NCBI GenBank assembly: GCA_009733575.1
Contig: ML769618.1
Location: 44,670-108,669, forward strand
DNA: 64,000 nucleotides
Source: Gymnopus androsaceus JB14
Lineage: Eukaryota > Basidiomycota > Agaricomycetes > Agaricales > Omphalotaceae
Direction of reading: 5' to 3'
Part shown: positions 1 through 15,108 of the stretch, piece after piece
How positions within the stretch are numbered: position 1 is the first letter of the stretch
How the letters are laid out: the number at the start of each line of letters is the position of its first letter
Made by a program: the position numbers and the translations under genes
The notes under the pieces: model-generated
The model's database searches: none
Told to the model about the DNA's origin: nothing
The model's input: only the letters and a program-made list of their open reading frames with translations

Positions 1-2142
<2,142 letters not shown>

Positions 2143-3950
2143 GGAGTGTAACGTTCAAGAGAAAATGTATGCCAGTTCTGTGTGGGCGCTATGATGCTAC
2201 TGGGACTTTCCGCCACCCCGTTGTCGAACGGTCTCTTCGCGATTCCAGAGCGATTGGCAGGGGAGGCTTGTTTTAATGCTATTGACTCGGAGACCTTTGA
2301 GGGGACCAAGGTAGAGGGCGCCTCGTCAAATTTAACCTCCAACCCCGATTCCTCCGTTGGCTGTGATTCCTGCGTTTCCGGGGCAACAGCAACAGCAGGA
2401 GAAACGTCTCTTCGTTTCTCCCTCGTCGGCCCGTTCAATCGTTGAAGTGATCGTTGACACTTACACTTCAGCTTTAATCTTTATCTTCGCCTTCCCCGAC
2501 CCAGAACCCCTCCGTCGCTGCTGGCACTTGCAAGTTCGTCTCAATCGTCATCAGCCCATCTACTATGCCCTCACCCTCTTGCGTTGCTCCTGCTGCACCA
2601 GCACCAGTATAAGCATCAGGTGCAACCTCTCTAATCCTACTACTTCCGCTTCAGGTATGCCCGCACCCTCCGTTATCGTTTTTGACGTTGATGCCTTCTT
2701 CGAAACCGACCTTTCCCCTTTCTCCCTTTTGCGAATGTCACGAATGACCGCACGCCGTGAGAGGAGGCGGACAACTCCCGATAGTAGTGCTAGTAGTGGA
2801 CGGAGTAGGAGTTTGATGTGCCGAAGGTCATGAGTCGGGTAGAGGAAGAGGGTGAGGTCCCTTGGGAAGGGAAGCAAGTTGGGAAGGGAAGCAAGTTGAA
2901 AAGGGAAGGCCTTGGGCGACGAAGGAGGCTTCTCCCGTTCTTGTTCCCGCTCCCTTCACCACATCGACAGCAACCTGCTGCCAGGTGGGATCGGTTGTCG
3001 CTAGGAGCAGGAGCAGGAGTCATCGCGCGCCTTCCTTCGTTTCGTTTAGGTAACAGAGGCGAAGGTGTAGCTCCAGCACTCGTAGTAGCGATAGCTGAGT
3101 GTACATGCGGAGACGGAGAGATATTCGATAGCCGCCCATACGCCCTCTCATTCTCATTCTCCAATGCATCCCAGGTCTTTGAGTACCCCATCTGCAGTGC
3201 GTTCACTGAAACTTCTTGAGACCACGGGAGGAAATGTAAATGTGGAAGGGCGAGAGAGGTGGATTGGAGGAGCGGGGATTCCATTGCTAGCATTCACATT
3301 CCCTTCCATGGCTCGCCAATGAGACCGGGGATGTGCAGAGGAGGTAGATGGAACGCTGATGGCGGAGTATTGATGGAGGGAGAGTAAGGGTATCGATTTG
3401 GATGTGGATGCAGCAGAGGAGCTTGGATTGAACGACAACAACGATTTCAAAACCGAGTGAACCAGAACTAGCACCCGCACTCGAATCCATCAAATTGGTA
3501 TTGTTAACGCAGAAACCATCGTCGTTGTGCCAGTGTTATCCGATATGGAATGTCATTTAAACCAAGATGAGCCGATATCTCCGATTACGGGTATACTGGA
3601 AATGGAATTCGACTAGCGATAGCGATACGATGGGTGTATAGGCGGAGACTGAGGGACATTCGGTAGCCCTTTCTCCGGCAAATAAACCCTTCCCGGTCTT
3701 CCCCGCCAGGTCCCGAAGAGAGGCATTTCTCCTTCACCGTTACAGTCTCAGGCCAACGCCCTGCAGCCCGTTCGCCCATGCACAAAGTTCCCCAGAGACC
3801 CGTAGGAATGGCCCGATGAGATGCAGATGCAGCTGTGAATGTGGATGTAATGTGGAAGAGTGAAAGTGAGAGGGGCGGAGGTGGGACTCTATGGATGGTG
3901 ATCGGGTTCATTACTCTAGACTAGCTAATTAAATCAGATTGTCAGTTGCT
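2143..3950. other. Gene-poor stretch, no supported gene
   Basis: Open frames exist on both strands but overlap each other, are rich in Ser, Arg and Pro, and show no motif I recognise. A 17-base direct tandem repeat sits at 2864-2880 and 2881-2897. Short phrases containing GGCGGAG and ATTCGGTAGCC recur in the gene-poor stretches near 9.9 kb and 17.05 kb, which suggests decayed copies of a dispersed repeat. An unrecognised minus-strand gene in 2067-2438 cannot be excluded. Confidence 0.4.
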
Positions 3951-4479
3951 TTGGTATCAAGCAGGAGGAGGACGTACATATGTAAACCTTTGCTCGAGTC
4001 AAGCTTGAATAGGAAAGGAGACGGTTTATATTCATTCACCGGTCTGGGTTTCATTGAGACTGAGGGAAAAGGGCCCTTCATTCGCTAGGCATCAACGTTG
4101 TGTACAGCTCGATCCAAGTTTTCCTAGGCCAAATGACTCAAGTTGAGATTGAGGTGAGGAGTAAAACTGAGTCGAACACAGAAAGATGTCATTATGATAG
4201 GTTGGGTCAGAGGAATCAAGTAGATAAAATTGGGTGGGTCACGAGGCGCGCGCGCGCATGCAATATAGACTAATCGTTAGTAACTTATTCATTAGAACGC
4301 GCTTCGCGTTGTACAGTCCTCGCTTCACGATTTAGCTATAGAAATGACGAGATTCTTTTAAGACAATCCTACGGGCAAGATAACCGCTAGCCTCGGTAAA
4401 ACAGGGAACCTGTGTTGGCTTTAGATGGATTGCTGCGGGTGAGTCGACATAACAGCTATTAAATTATCTATTCTAACCA
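3951..4479. other. Non-coding spacer
   Basis: No convincing gene. A short alternating CG run lies near 4245-4257 and a small palindromic phrase (ACGCGCTTCGCGT) near 4298-4310. I see nothing else. Confidence 0.4.
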
Positions 4480-4900
4480 CTCACAGATTCACTCTCAAGA
4501 TGAAACCGCCCTTTGTGTTCAATCCCAATCTCAGTGACCCACTCCTCCCGAGCGCAGCTAGTAAACCTTGAAAGCATGGGAATCGCGATCGAGATGTACA
4601 TAGCTTTATGTATGGAATCTGGCTCAAACTGTTCGTGTTTTTCTACGCATCGATATGACTCAGTGAACTACCAGCGAACATGACGCGGTGGCTTCCTGCG
4701 AACGTATCAAGGCTGAGTTTTCTGGGGTTGAGAATGTTCAAGAAGAATAATTTTACCTTTTTGCCTTTGTATCTTGGGCTGCTAGCAAGCTGGGAATGAT
4801 GTGCGTTGCCTTCAAGGCTTGTTTACTTTTACCAGATCCTCCCCGCCAGAATTGTACCTCTCTGTCACCCAGCTAAATCTCCTCGAAATGTGAGTCTGAC
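4480..4900 (+). pseudogene. Heavily decayed leucyl aminopeptidase fragment (third copy)
   Basis: The stretch matches, in the same order, the second to sixth exons of the intact aminopeptidase at 11.1-11.7 kb. The match runs through the phrase coding FTLK, the AYSQNLA-like stretch, the GTGAACTACCAGCGAACATGA exon, the GCGAACGTATCAAGGCTGAG exon, the GGGCTGCTAGCAAG exon and finally CAGCTAAATCTCCTCGAAATG. Many indels and stops break the frame, and the later catalytic exons are absent. It lies between the damaged copy at 1-2142 and the intact gene, so at least two duplication events of different age are implied. Confidence 0.75.
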
Positions 4901-6190
4901 CTTCTTACTCTGACCATGACATTACAGAGGAACCGCCCCGCAGATCGCGTAACGGTCGCGAGCCCCTCTGAAGATATCTTCGAGAACCGACCACCATCTC
5001 TTCACTGTTCATGGACCTTGAAACGGCACAAAGGACTCACTAAACCAGAACTAGAACTGAATCTACCATGCAAATTCTTATTCAAACTCTCAGCACTGCA
5101 TGAATCAGTGAGGCGTAGTAGATGTTAGACAGGAACTAGCTGATAAGGTTAGACATACAGCAGACTTCGTACTTCTACTCTAGCTTGTCATCAGTCAACT
5201 GTCAGGACTCAGAGAGTCTCAACTCTCAATACACCAGACATAAGCTGAGCCTTTATGCTTGGAGTCTGTCAGCGACTAGAAACCGCTACCAGATCTCGAG
5301 CCTGAGACTGACCATTCAGCTCAGGCTTGCTCATTAATACTTCACTAACCCACATTGCAGCCTTCGAATGCTGTAGTAGACTGCAAACAGCACACCTCGG
5401 AATACAGTACCTAGTTACATCGACTTTGGGCCTTGTTAACGTAGGTACTGATCTTTAATCTTCCGAATCTCAAGCTCGCAGGCACGATGAATCTATGAGC
5501 GGTGCAATTCTGGATCCCGTCTCTGACTGTGCACAAACTAATTTGGGCGATTTTACTATCCAGTTTCGGTAAGTTGCTTTGACAGGAATCTGCGCTTCTA
5601 GTACAGCCTGAGTCTAGTGACGCGATCTTCCCATCTTTCCTGCGACTATCGGACTTGATAATTTACCAGACTACGAATAAATAGCTGGATAGATATCAGC
5701 TTCAGGCGGCGGAGCAGTTTGACTCATTTTCATGCATGAGGCAGATACTGCGGCTTGTTCTCGGATCATGGCCCTGTCAAGGTACTTCGAGGTAATGTTC
5801 CAAATACGGATATAGCCTTGCACGGCTCGGTCTCAGACACTGCATCAGAGTCTTCAGTTTTAGAGGATTAGATGTGTATACTAGTCATTTTTAGGAAAAA
5901 TTATAGTAGAACACAATTCCTTCAAGAGTACGTGGAAGTACGAAGGAAAGATGTGAACGCGGCGGTATCTAAATTAGTAACCGAAGTCAGCAAGGAAACA
6001 AGACGATGAAACCTCGACACCTTGCTCGCCTATTATGGAAACAAGGCTAAGCCAATTGAGGGTTCGAATCTTAAAGGTTGAATGGAACTGACTTTATGAC
6101 GTATATTGAATAATTCAAGTACTGAAATTGGCACTAAAATAGGCCTACTACTCATCTACAGCTTTTCGCTTTCAATAAAGGCATCCGTAT
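4901..6190. other. Intergenic, no gene seen
   Basis: Only a 70-codon open frame at 4916-5128 without recognisable features. The phrase GGGTTCGAATCTTA near 6060 resembles a tRNA B box, but no A box, acceptor stem or cloverleaf can be built around it. Confidence 0.4.
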
Positions 6191-6197
6191 CTTGCGA

Positions 6198-8782
6198 ATG
6201 GTTTTCTTTTCTGTCTTAACTCTTCTCATCTTTTTCTGTCTTTCTGCCATTGCTATCGATGGGCATTTCCTTCAGCACGACAGATGTGCCTGATTGGCAG
6301 ACAGCCTGCGCCTCCAAGTTCAATTGCACCTCCCCTGGCCTTGTCAATATTCTTGGACAACCCATTTCGTTCTCTGCAGATAATTGCACCGCCAATCTTA
6401 GCGACATTCCCCCCGAGGTATGGGGTATAAATGCTCAGGTCTGCGAACAATATTGTGGAATGCATGATCTTCGTCAGGTTTGAGTGACCCATCCATTCAG
6501 CAGTATACATCTAACAGAGACCAAAGTCGGTAGATTTTACACAATCTGCTATCACTATGACAACCTGGCTACTGCCATGGATATCCCTCATAGCTCAACT
6601 ACCCTTTGAAGCTGACGGGTGGCTGAACATTCTGAGCGGCTGTTTGGCTGTCGGAAGCCCAGCACTAGCCGCCTACTCTATCTCCCTCACTGCATTTAAT
6701 CGGTGGCATATCTCCCGTGAGTTCCAGCGACTCAAGGTCATGGCGCAGAGAGAGATTCATTCGGAGTACGAGTACATGATTAAAAGGATCGATGCAGCTG
6801 CTTTCATCTTACAAGAAGCACAGCAATGCCCCATGCGTGCTAATCAAAGCGATGGGCAACTTGGTAGCCTTATTTCTATGAAGGATCACCACACCGACAA
6901 ATTTTGGGAGATTGCTAAAAAGGATTTAAACAACACGCGGCGCGGATTTACCTACTCATTCCTTGCCCAGGGTACGCACTATGTAGCTGTTGTGCTATTG
7001 CCATTCTCGTACGATGCTGATGCTCTGCTGGAACAGTTCTGCTGGCGTTTCTCGCGTACTTGATCTCCTTCATAAGTGCTGTCCATGATTCACTTGGCAG
7101 TCCTGACGTCGGGCTTCAGTTTGCGACTAGCACTGTTTGGAGTTGGATGTACGTTCTCACTGATTCCAAACTTGTAATTAAAACTCATCATTCCATTCAT
7201 TTAAGGTTCCCGATCGTGTTTGGGTAAGAGGTTCTCACTGTAAAGCTTCATCTTTTTGACTCATACCCCTAGTTATGTTCGTGTAGGCACTCAGTGCAAG
7301 GCGGGATCCATCGATGAGGCTCTGACGGACAATAAACCCCTCCCGGATGGGACTGGAGGGTTTGCATATCAAACAGGGCTGTGTGCAAATGCTGATCTGC
7401 GAGCCCCTCAGATTCCCTCACATAGCCCACCCGGAGTAATGAACCCACCTGAACTCAGCAGTTCTGCCGCAGAAAGCAATACCTTGCATCATATCCCGGT
7501 GGCTACTCCTGCACTAGTGATGAATCCGGCGGAGCCTGGCAATGGCTCGGCCACTAGCTCCATGGGACTTGCACACTGCAATGACATCCTTCTCTCGACG
7601 TTTCAGATTAATGAAGGCAAGAGCTGGCAAAGAGATTCTGAAGAGGCGAATCAGGCTTTACCTGATGCTGCTTCTGCCACTAGCCATACAAAGTTCACCT
7701 CCCAACCTTACTCGGAGGTGACTCTCGTTCCTGTCAGGAACAAGAGAGGAGAGAGCAGAGATGATGATCTTTCATTGAATTCTTGCGCTTCGACCAGTCA
7801 AATCTTTTTTCATCGCTCCCCAACCATGAGCCAGATGCATGCGGTAGGGCCCTCTCGAATCAAACCCGAGGGGAATACTTATACAGCTGAGGGATCACTG
7901 CATTATACACGTAGTCTCTTGCCATTGGAAGATCACGATGCACGAGCACATTTACTTGGCCAAGTGCCAGGCACTCCGGAGGACGCTACTACATCGCCTC
8001 CTACATGGTTGGGATTTGATGTTCGAGGTGACGAGAGGAGGGAAGGGTCCATCTTCAACTACGCCCGCATATTCACTTGGTTTGCATGTGCTGAACATGT
8101 CCAAGGGGGATTCAGGTCTTCAATCGAAAAATTCAAAAAGAAGGCAACGATCCCGTCGTCGAGTAAAGAAGCAGCTGAGATCTGCGGCTTTTCACCTCGC
8201 GAGGATCTAAAAGCATTTATGGAGTTGGGTCGTGTCCGTACCCCCATCATACAGCACATCTTAGGAGCAGCTTTCGTGGCATTATTTATCCAATGGGGAA
8301 CCACTGGAGCTGCGATCTTCATTGCCTACTTTACACCAGCAGTTGGCCTCGGTTGTCGGTCAGGAAGTGCCTTGATCTATGGTATCGCTGCAACCCTATC
8401 CTGGCTTCTGCTTGTTTTCTCAAATGTTGTCTCCCACACTGTCATGCAGCGACTTGAGTATAACTCTAATCCAAGGATTCGGAAATCTCGCAGCATTGCA
8501 ATTCTCAGTGGAATAGCAGTTGCCACTCGTCTGCTGGGCAAGGCAATTGCCATCGTTAATGCGGCTTGGCTTGTCGCCTTTAGTGTCATGGAAGATGTCG
8601 GGGCGTTTGAAACGTGTTGGTGCGAAACGGTAGCCTTTCAATTCCATCAGCTCGGGTGGACTCCGGTGTTCAAGTCAGCTAGTGATCTCAAGGTCGTGGC
8701 ATCGGGGATATGGATTGGAGGGTTTTTGTGGTCCATAATGGTGTGCATAATTGCTTCTACCATCTATACATACGGCGACTAG
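6198..8782 (+). CDS. Agaricomycete-type multi-span membrane protein of unknown function
   Basis: I recognise the family (many copies in mushroom genomes, no known function) by the LLPW..L.AQLPFE segment near 6565-6610, the segment ending DVGLQFATSTVWSWM at 7105-7148, and VGTQCKAGSIDEAL near 7283-7325. The splice sites fit: introns 6972-7036, 7149-7205 and 7224-7272 leave a six-codon exon at 7206-7223. The first intron after 6477 is less certain (acceptor 6517 keeps frame). The last exon, 7273-8782, carries a long hydrophilic Ser-rich region and then four hydrophobic segments near 8250-8340, 8370-8430, 8500-8590 and 8695-8770. A signal-peptide-like ATG frame opens at 6198 (MVFFSVLTLLIFFCLSAIAI) but is one base out of frame with the Cys-rich exon. 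The true start is therefore either in that frame with a one-base error, or ATG 6259. Likely located in the plasma or endomembrane; role unknown. Confidence 0.75.
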
Positions 8783-10640
8783 AGGGCCTGTATGAGTGTA
8801 ACTGTGATCTAATGTGGTAATTTACTCATTCTCTAATCATCCTTCTTCCCGAGTCACCTCGGACATCCTACACTAGTGCCTGTATTATCGAATAAAATTT
8901 ATTGTTTAAGTTACTGACTATTATATGAATTTTCTACAGTATTGAGTACAACGCTGTCAGCACAGTGCTCTAGCAGGAAGTCATGTAGACAACTTTGCGT
9001 ACCTGCTTACTCCCTAGAATAGCGAGAGACGTTTATTTAATGCTTTGGTATGGTACAAATCATTGTTTAGCATCATACAAGAATTTGAAGAATTTAGCGG
9101 CGGTTCTGCGTTAGACAGCAGCAGTGCATAGAGGATAGATTAGGCTTCCGCCACCTCCCAGTCCAAATCCCAAGTGCGGTTCCTTCTATTCCGTTGATTC
9201 TGCCAACTCCCTGGCCCAAAAATACCGAGTGAATGCGACAAATTCGATGATGTGGGAGGGAGCTGGAGGCAAAAAAGTTATTGACACAAAGACGGAGCTG
9301 GTGTCTGTGATAGGGCCGCAAACATCGCTCGGGTCACAGACTGAGGTGTGCTACGATAAGGATGTGGATGTACCGGCAAGGGCGGAGGTGCTTGACGATG
9401 AATCAATGAAGGTATAGGTATTAATGTCCTCCCTCGTTTGCGTTTGCGTTCATACTGTTGGCGTGCGTCGAACGTGTATGAGACGGCTGAGGATGGAGAG
9501 CGAGGGAAGGCGCTGGCCTTGCAGTTGCAGTGGAAGCCATAGCCATACGATTCTTGGACATCGAATAGGCTTGAGCCATAATCTTCATCTGATACTAGTG
9601 ATATAATTTGACCTTGATCTTGATCTTGTGGGTGATAGATGGCGAGAGAAGACCGTGGGCGATGCTGAGGGCTGACTACCGAGGGAAGGAAGTAGAAGTG
9701 GAGTCCCGTTATTGCACTCCAAGTGAAGACACGTCTTTCTTCGAGTCGCCTGCTGCGTCACAAGCGGTCGCCTCCTTCAGTGTGGGAGCAGCGGCCTTGG
9801 GCTACGAAGCCCAGTGTAGTTCATTTCCGGTACACGATGAGGAAAGGAGGAAAGGATAGGAAGCAGGATGGATGAGTTGGATGAAGAGAGGCGGAGCTGG
9901 TATCCCAATCTCTAACCCAAATATTCGGCTACCTTCCGTGTCCATTTCGGTCGTCTCTTCTCCACCAATGTGTCTCTGAACATCCTCAAAAACCAGAGTC
10001 AAGAATCGGAGAAACCATTCATCGTGAGCCTCATCCTCATTCGATATCGGGTTGTTATGTGTCAAAGAAGGAGAACAGCTTGAGAGATGTACATGCATAT
10101 ATCGTATTCAGGCATGAACCTCCTTCAAAAGAGAGTGAGTTACCTGGAAATTCTATTTCAATCAAAAGGTCTATCGGGCGCAATTCAACGGTGCGAGCTG
10201 GCATAAGGATCTTAAATACACAGTTCCAGAGCGTTGCAAAAGTCAGACAGATTAATCAGGTCGACGATGGTGAAGAAGATCCTAGAGCGTAGCATTTTCT
10301 TGAAATCCTGAGTCTTGTTAGAAATGCACACCTACTTACCTTTAAGCACTGTTTCACTGATTCCAAGTCGCCGAATCGGAGTGATATATATGAGAGACGG
10401 AGTGAAGTGAGCCGGAACATCCGTTCCGTTTTCGAGTTGTAGATAAGATAAACGACTTGCTTCTGAACTCAACGTCGCGACCACCAATGGCAATGTTTTC
10501 GTTTAGTTTTAAACCTAACCGTCTTCAATTCAATCAAGCTACTCTGGCTCAAACTCGCTCGGATGCTTCTATTATGGTATCGCCGCTGGTTATTTTCCAA
10601 GGACCAATTTGCGGCTTTTCCGTGAATGTACGGCCCGTTT
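8783..10640. repeat. Gene-poor stretch containing one copy of a dispersed decayed repeat (about 9850-10290)
   Basis: No supported gene. The stretch GGCGGAG..TATCCCAATCTCTAACC near 9890-9920, followed by TTCTCCAC.A..TGTCTCT.GAACAT, CCAGAGTCAAG and CCTCATTCTCATTCGATATC-like phrases up to about 10110, recurs in the same order at about 17050-17560. Identity is imperfect and neither copy has an intact frame. The repeat class cannot be told from sequence alone. Confidence 0.55.
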
Positions 10641-10707
10641 GCTACGCATGATCACAATGGGTACTGTAAGCCTTACTAGGACCTCTCTCATCTCTGTCTT
10701 ATCGATC

Positions 10708-13195
10708 ATGTCCACTTCTGCTTTTATCGTCCCCATCGACCCCAAGAATCCTTCCAGCACTGCTAATGCCGTTCCCAACGTTGACATTCCACAAATATGG
10801 AGCACAGTCCCTCACGGCGAAAAAGTTCCAGATGTAGGCACGACGAGAATTTTCTACAATACTCCTCCGACCAAGGTCACTGCTGTATCGTCTCTTGGCG
10901 AGAAATTTGCGTCGGAAAAGGATGCTGTGAATAGAGAGTTAGTGAGGAGGTCTGTGGGGAGTGCTGTCAAGGCGTTGAAGGCTTTCGATGGATTGAAAGA
11001 AGTTGTTATTGACGCGTCTGCTGACCCTCATGCTGCTGGTAAGCCCATATCATGGCCATTGAATCTCGCAGAGAATTCTAATCGCACATTCCACTCTTAG
11101 CTGTCGCGGCAAATCTCGCATTGTACAAATTCACTCTCAAGACCAAACCCCCATCTGCATTCAACCCCAACCTCAAGGAACCTATTCCTCCCAAGCTTCA
11201 ATTTAAACCAGTTGAAACCTCGAAAGATTGGGACCGAGGTGTAACTTATGCCTATTCGCAGAATCTGGCTCGAACTGTACGTGGTTCACTACCTACTAGA
11301 ATACTGAATCGAACCTACTATTATAGCTCAGTGAATTACCAGCGAACATGATGACACCCACTGTGCGTTGGTTTCTTGCCTTCTATCTGATTTATCTGAC
11401 CTTCCGAGTCGGAGTAGATTTTCTGCGAACGCGTCAAGGCCGAGTTTTCTGGAGTTGAGAATGTCGAAATTACTGTTCGAGATGAAAGTATGTATGTCTC
11501 TCGGAACGAAGGAGCAGAATCGCTGCTGAATTTTTTCTGGCGTAGACTGGGCTGCTAGCAAGGGAATGGTGAGTGTTTTCTTCAAGGCTCAAGAGCTAAG
11601 GTCTTCTTTTACTGAATCCTCCGCGTTAGAACACGTTCCTTTCTGTGACTCACGGAACTTCTGAGCCAGCTAAATTCCTAGAGATGTAAGATCTCACAGA
11701 CGGTCTCTCTTGGACGTTCTTTCTGACATATTTTGAATCTGACAGCCATTACAAAGGAGCTCCAGAGAAGAATGCTCAGCCTCTTGCGTTCGTAGGAAAG
11801 GGTATCACTTTTGATTCGGGAGGGATCTCTTTGAAACCTGGTGAAGTACGTGTTACTTACTTATTAATGCTGCACTCTGACTCCCGAGACTGCTGTTGGT
11901 GTCACTGATCATGCTTTTTTTCGCTTCTTACAGGGCATGAAATTAATGCGTGGCGATATGGGCGGAGCTGCTACAGTCGTTTCTGCAACGCTTGCCATCG
12001 CCAAATTGAAGCTTCCGTGCGTGTGGCTTTTTTCGTGTTTCGTCGCATTCAGTTCCAAGTTTATTTTTACTGACTGTCAACCACGATTCCGATTCTTAGA
12101 GTCAACCTAATCACCGTCACTCCTCTCACAGAGAATATGCCTGGTGTGAGTCGCTGAATCGCTTTTTTCGTTCAGTTTATTAACCCGGAACTCTCACCAT
12201 ACAGCCTAGTGCCACCAAACCTGGAGACATGTGAGTGTACACATCGAAATTTTGGGTTATCTTGGACTCACGCTATAACGACTAGTATTTACGCTATGAA
12301 CGGCAAGTCCGTCGAAGTGGATAATACAGATGCGGAAGGTCGTTTAGTCTTGTCTGGTACGTTCCTTTCTACCCTAGGCCAACTGAATTTCTCTCAACTC
12401 ATTCGATATACTACAGATGCCATCTACTACGCTTCGACCGAATACAAACCCCACACTCTCGTCGATGTTGCTACTCTGACTGGGTAAGCATCAGGCTCCT
12501 TTTCTGCAGTTGCAATGGAATAATTTGACTGACATCGTCTTCGAGTGCGATGAAGATTGCCCTTGGGGAAGTTTACTCTGGGGTGTTCTCTGTGCGTCTT
12601 TCTCTACTTTTGCTTCTCTGTTCATAGGATTCCAATGCCTAATCATAAGTGACAGACTTCGGATGACCTCTGGCAGAGGTTGCATGCTGCAGGAGAGCAC
12701 GAATTTGACCGCTTTTGGCGTATGCCTCTCAGCGAAGACTACGGTGAGAAGCTTTTCTTTTATTTTCACACAATATTCAACTGCTGGCTTTCCAGGCCCT
12801 CAAATATACTCTTCCAACGCCGATTTGTGTAATGTACGTACCGAGTTCCTTCTATCCACCCTCTTCTCCTAATACTTAATGTTCTTATACCTATAATTTC
12901 CCTTCTTGCCGTAGACGGGCGGAAGACCAGCAGGAAGTTGCACCGCCGCTCTGTTCCTAAAGGCCTTTGCGCATGGTATCGAGCCTGAAGGTGGTGCCGA
13001 ACCTGCGATGAAATGGGCCCATGTCGATATTGCGGGATCAAAGGATTCTACTAGGGCGGCGCCGTATCAGGAGATGGGTTTCACGGGGAGACCAGTGAGG
13101 TATGTTCTACACTTGGCCTTGTCGTCCTGAAACTAACTTACACCTGCTTGCGCTACAGGGCTTTGATAGAGTACGTGCGGGGATTGGGGAAGTAA
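10708..13195 (+). CDS. Leucyl aminopeptidase, peptidase family M17 (intact copy)
   Basis: Metallo-aminopeptidase that removes N-terminal residues, typically Leu, from peptides and normally works as a cytosolic hexamer with two metal ions. Seventeen exons can be joined with clean splice sites: 10708-11038, 11101-11276, 11327-11362, 11418-11487, 11546-11568, 11630-11685, 11746-11845, 11934-12016, 12100-12145, 12205-12230, 12286-12356, 12417-12483, 12546-12591, 12656-12743, 12796-12833, 12916-13099 and 13159-13195. Family motifs are complete: [10 protein letters not shown] (metal-ligand and catalytic Lys, Asp), [17 protein letters not shown] (Asp, Glu and catalytic Arg) and HVDIAGS. The start at ATG 10708 (MSTSAFIVP) is preferred. 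Upstream in-frame ATGs at 10648 and 10657 could add a short N-terminal extension, possibly for targeting. Two exons are very short (23 and 26 nt). A damaged copy lies at 1-2142 and a relic at 4480-4900, so this is probably the functional member. Confidence 0.92.
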
Positions 13196-13252
13196 CTGGT
13201 GAACGGAATGTGACAGAGCAAAGGATGTCTCGCGTGAAAGAGATGTATTATT

Positions 13253-13649
13253 GAAATATTCCCGTACATCCGGTAAAAACTACGACTGCATGCGAATTGA
13301 TCATGATGTACTTTAGTTTCATCGCATTTTGTTCTCGGTTGTACCCGGCAACACTTAATGATGGTAGGTACAGCTTTGACCGTCATTCTATTTCATATAT
13401 TTTTTTTTGTGCCTCAGCATATGTTAGCAAGCTTCTGTCGCATGTACGCGTATCACATATCTTCAAAATGTTGCATGTTGCATATTATATTAATATCGTG
13501 CTATAGGTCCAAAAATTATTGCATTTGTTTATTTGGGCCTCGAATGTAAACCTATAGAAACAAAAGGTCCAAGCTGAAATATGACCCCCCTTGCATATTT
13601 GCATTCTTTAACTCCGATTCTGTATTCTCAGCTTACTTGATAAGTATGG
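13253..13649. other. AT-rich spacer downstream of the aminopeptidase
   Basis: Similarity to the first aminopeptidase copy stops about 57 bases after the stop codon. No gene is seen before the transposable element starts at 13653. Confidence 0.45.
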
Positions 13650-13652
13650 AAT

Positions 13653-14881
13653 CACTCCGCAGGATCCATTAAAATACGGCCGTAATTAGTACCAAAAAAC
13701 ATTTTGTAAATAATATAATATTTCACATGATTTTTCGTATGAAAAAGAACTAAGATTTCCCCCGAAAAATGAATGGGGAAAGAGCTTCATTTCCTTTCGA
13801 AAGTAAAGGTCTTTCACAATTGGGAAAGATGGTCTTTTACTTGTGTAAAAGTTTAACTATTACACCCTAACAACGGGATAATTCTATTAGACAACCCCGT
13901 TGATTGAAAACAACCCCTTCTAAAGCTCTTTCAACCATTTTGCGTGCCTGTCACGCCGGAGCTTGCCCGAAACATGTGTCCTTCACCCTTGCTGGCAGTT
14001 GCCATGTCGCATGGTTCTCATCCTTTCGGATTCATTCTCGTAGCTAGTCGTAGCTGCTGCCGCCCCCTCAAATTTCAATTTCATGAGCATACTCTTCTGG
14101 GACTCTAGTACTTTAGTCTCCTGATTGATAAAAATTCACCTAGGACACTCAAAACACTTATTCCATATTGCATGAAGGATTTGGAGATGAGATTGCACTC
14201 TGCAGAGTAAACACCGGGTACCGGGTGCGTATCTCACTCTTTAGAGTTTCTTTACCTTCTTAAATCACTTCCTAGCTTGCTACGTTCCTTATACCTCGCA
14301 GCCACCAGGCATCAACAAACTCTCGTTGTTTGTTGTGTCACGATTGGTCTTGCCAACATGTGATTTTTAGAGATTTCATTACATGCTCAGTAGTTCTTGC
14401 ACCAGTATGGTTTTTTCATTGCTACACACAGGCAGTACATTATTCATGACTGACTTTTCTCAATTTCGATGATTTGTGACCCGTTAGGACTCCGGTGTGA
14501 CAGCTGGCACTACGGCCATCGCGGAAGGGTTGTTTCGGGGTTGTTTCGAGGTTGTTTTAAGTCAACAGGGTTGTTTAATAGAATTATCCCTAACAACGCA
14601 GTAGCAACAAGACAAAGGTTCTTTGTCTCGCGTAATTTTCTAACTATTATGCTGTAGCAACAAAACAAAGCACCATTGGCTTGTTGTTAGGGCGTAATAG
14701 TTGAACTTTTACGCGAGTAAAAGACCTTCACCTTCAAAGGTAAATGAAGTGCTTTCCCCATTCATATTTCAGGGGAAATCTTAGTTCTTTCTCATATCAA
14801 AAATTAGGCGAAATATTATATCATTTACAAAATATTTTTCGGTACTAATTACGGCCATATTTTAATGGATCCTGCGGAGTG
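13653..14881. mobile_element. Non-autonomous CACTA-like DNA transposon (MITE-like, 1229 bp)
   Basis: The left end begins CACTCCGCAGGATCCATT and the right end is its exact reverse complement. The inverted ends continue imperfectly for roughly 240 bases on each side (ACGGCCGTAATTAGTACC, the ATGAATGGGGAAAG phrase and a phrase around GTAAAAGTT). The three bases AAT flank both ends directly (13650-13652 and 14882-14884), as expected for a 3-bp target-site duplication. CACT-starting termini with 2-3 bp duplications are characteristic of the CACTA/EnSpm superfamily. No transposase frame lies inside, so it must rely on a helper elsewhere. The interior has repeated GTTGTTT-type phrases near 14530-14575. 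The element ends about 230 bases upstream of the GDPD-like gene and could affect its promoter. Confidence 0.85.
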
Positions 14882-15108
14882 AATGATCCAATATTATAAA
14901 GAAAAAGAAGAGAACAATCGTATCATGTTGTCAATACCTTATACAGATGCCATCAATCAATTATCTGGCTTTGTTCTAAGTTATCGCATTTGTATATCAT
15001 ATTTCTCGCCGTGAATACTCAGAACCATCTTCAAACACTTGCAGCTGGTAGGTTCACCTCTCTATAATATGTCACCTTTAGCTACTACCATCATGCCTTA
15101 CAGAGACT

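Noticed and set aside
6055..6075. GGGTTCGAATCTTA resembling a tRNA B box
   Set aside because: No A box, acceptor stem or anticodon arm can be formed in the surrounding 100 bases.
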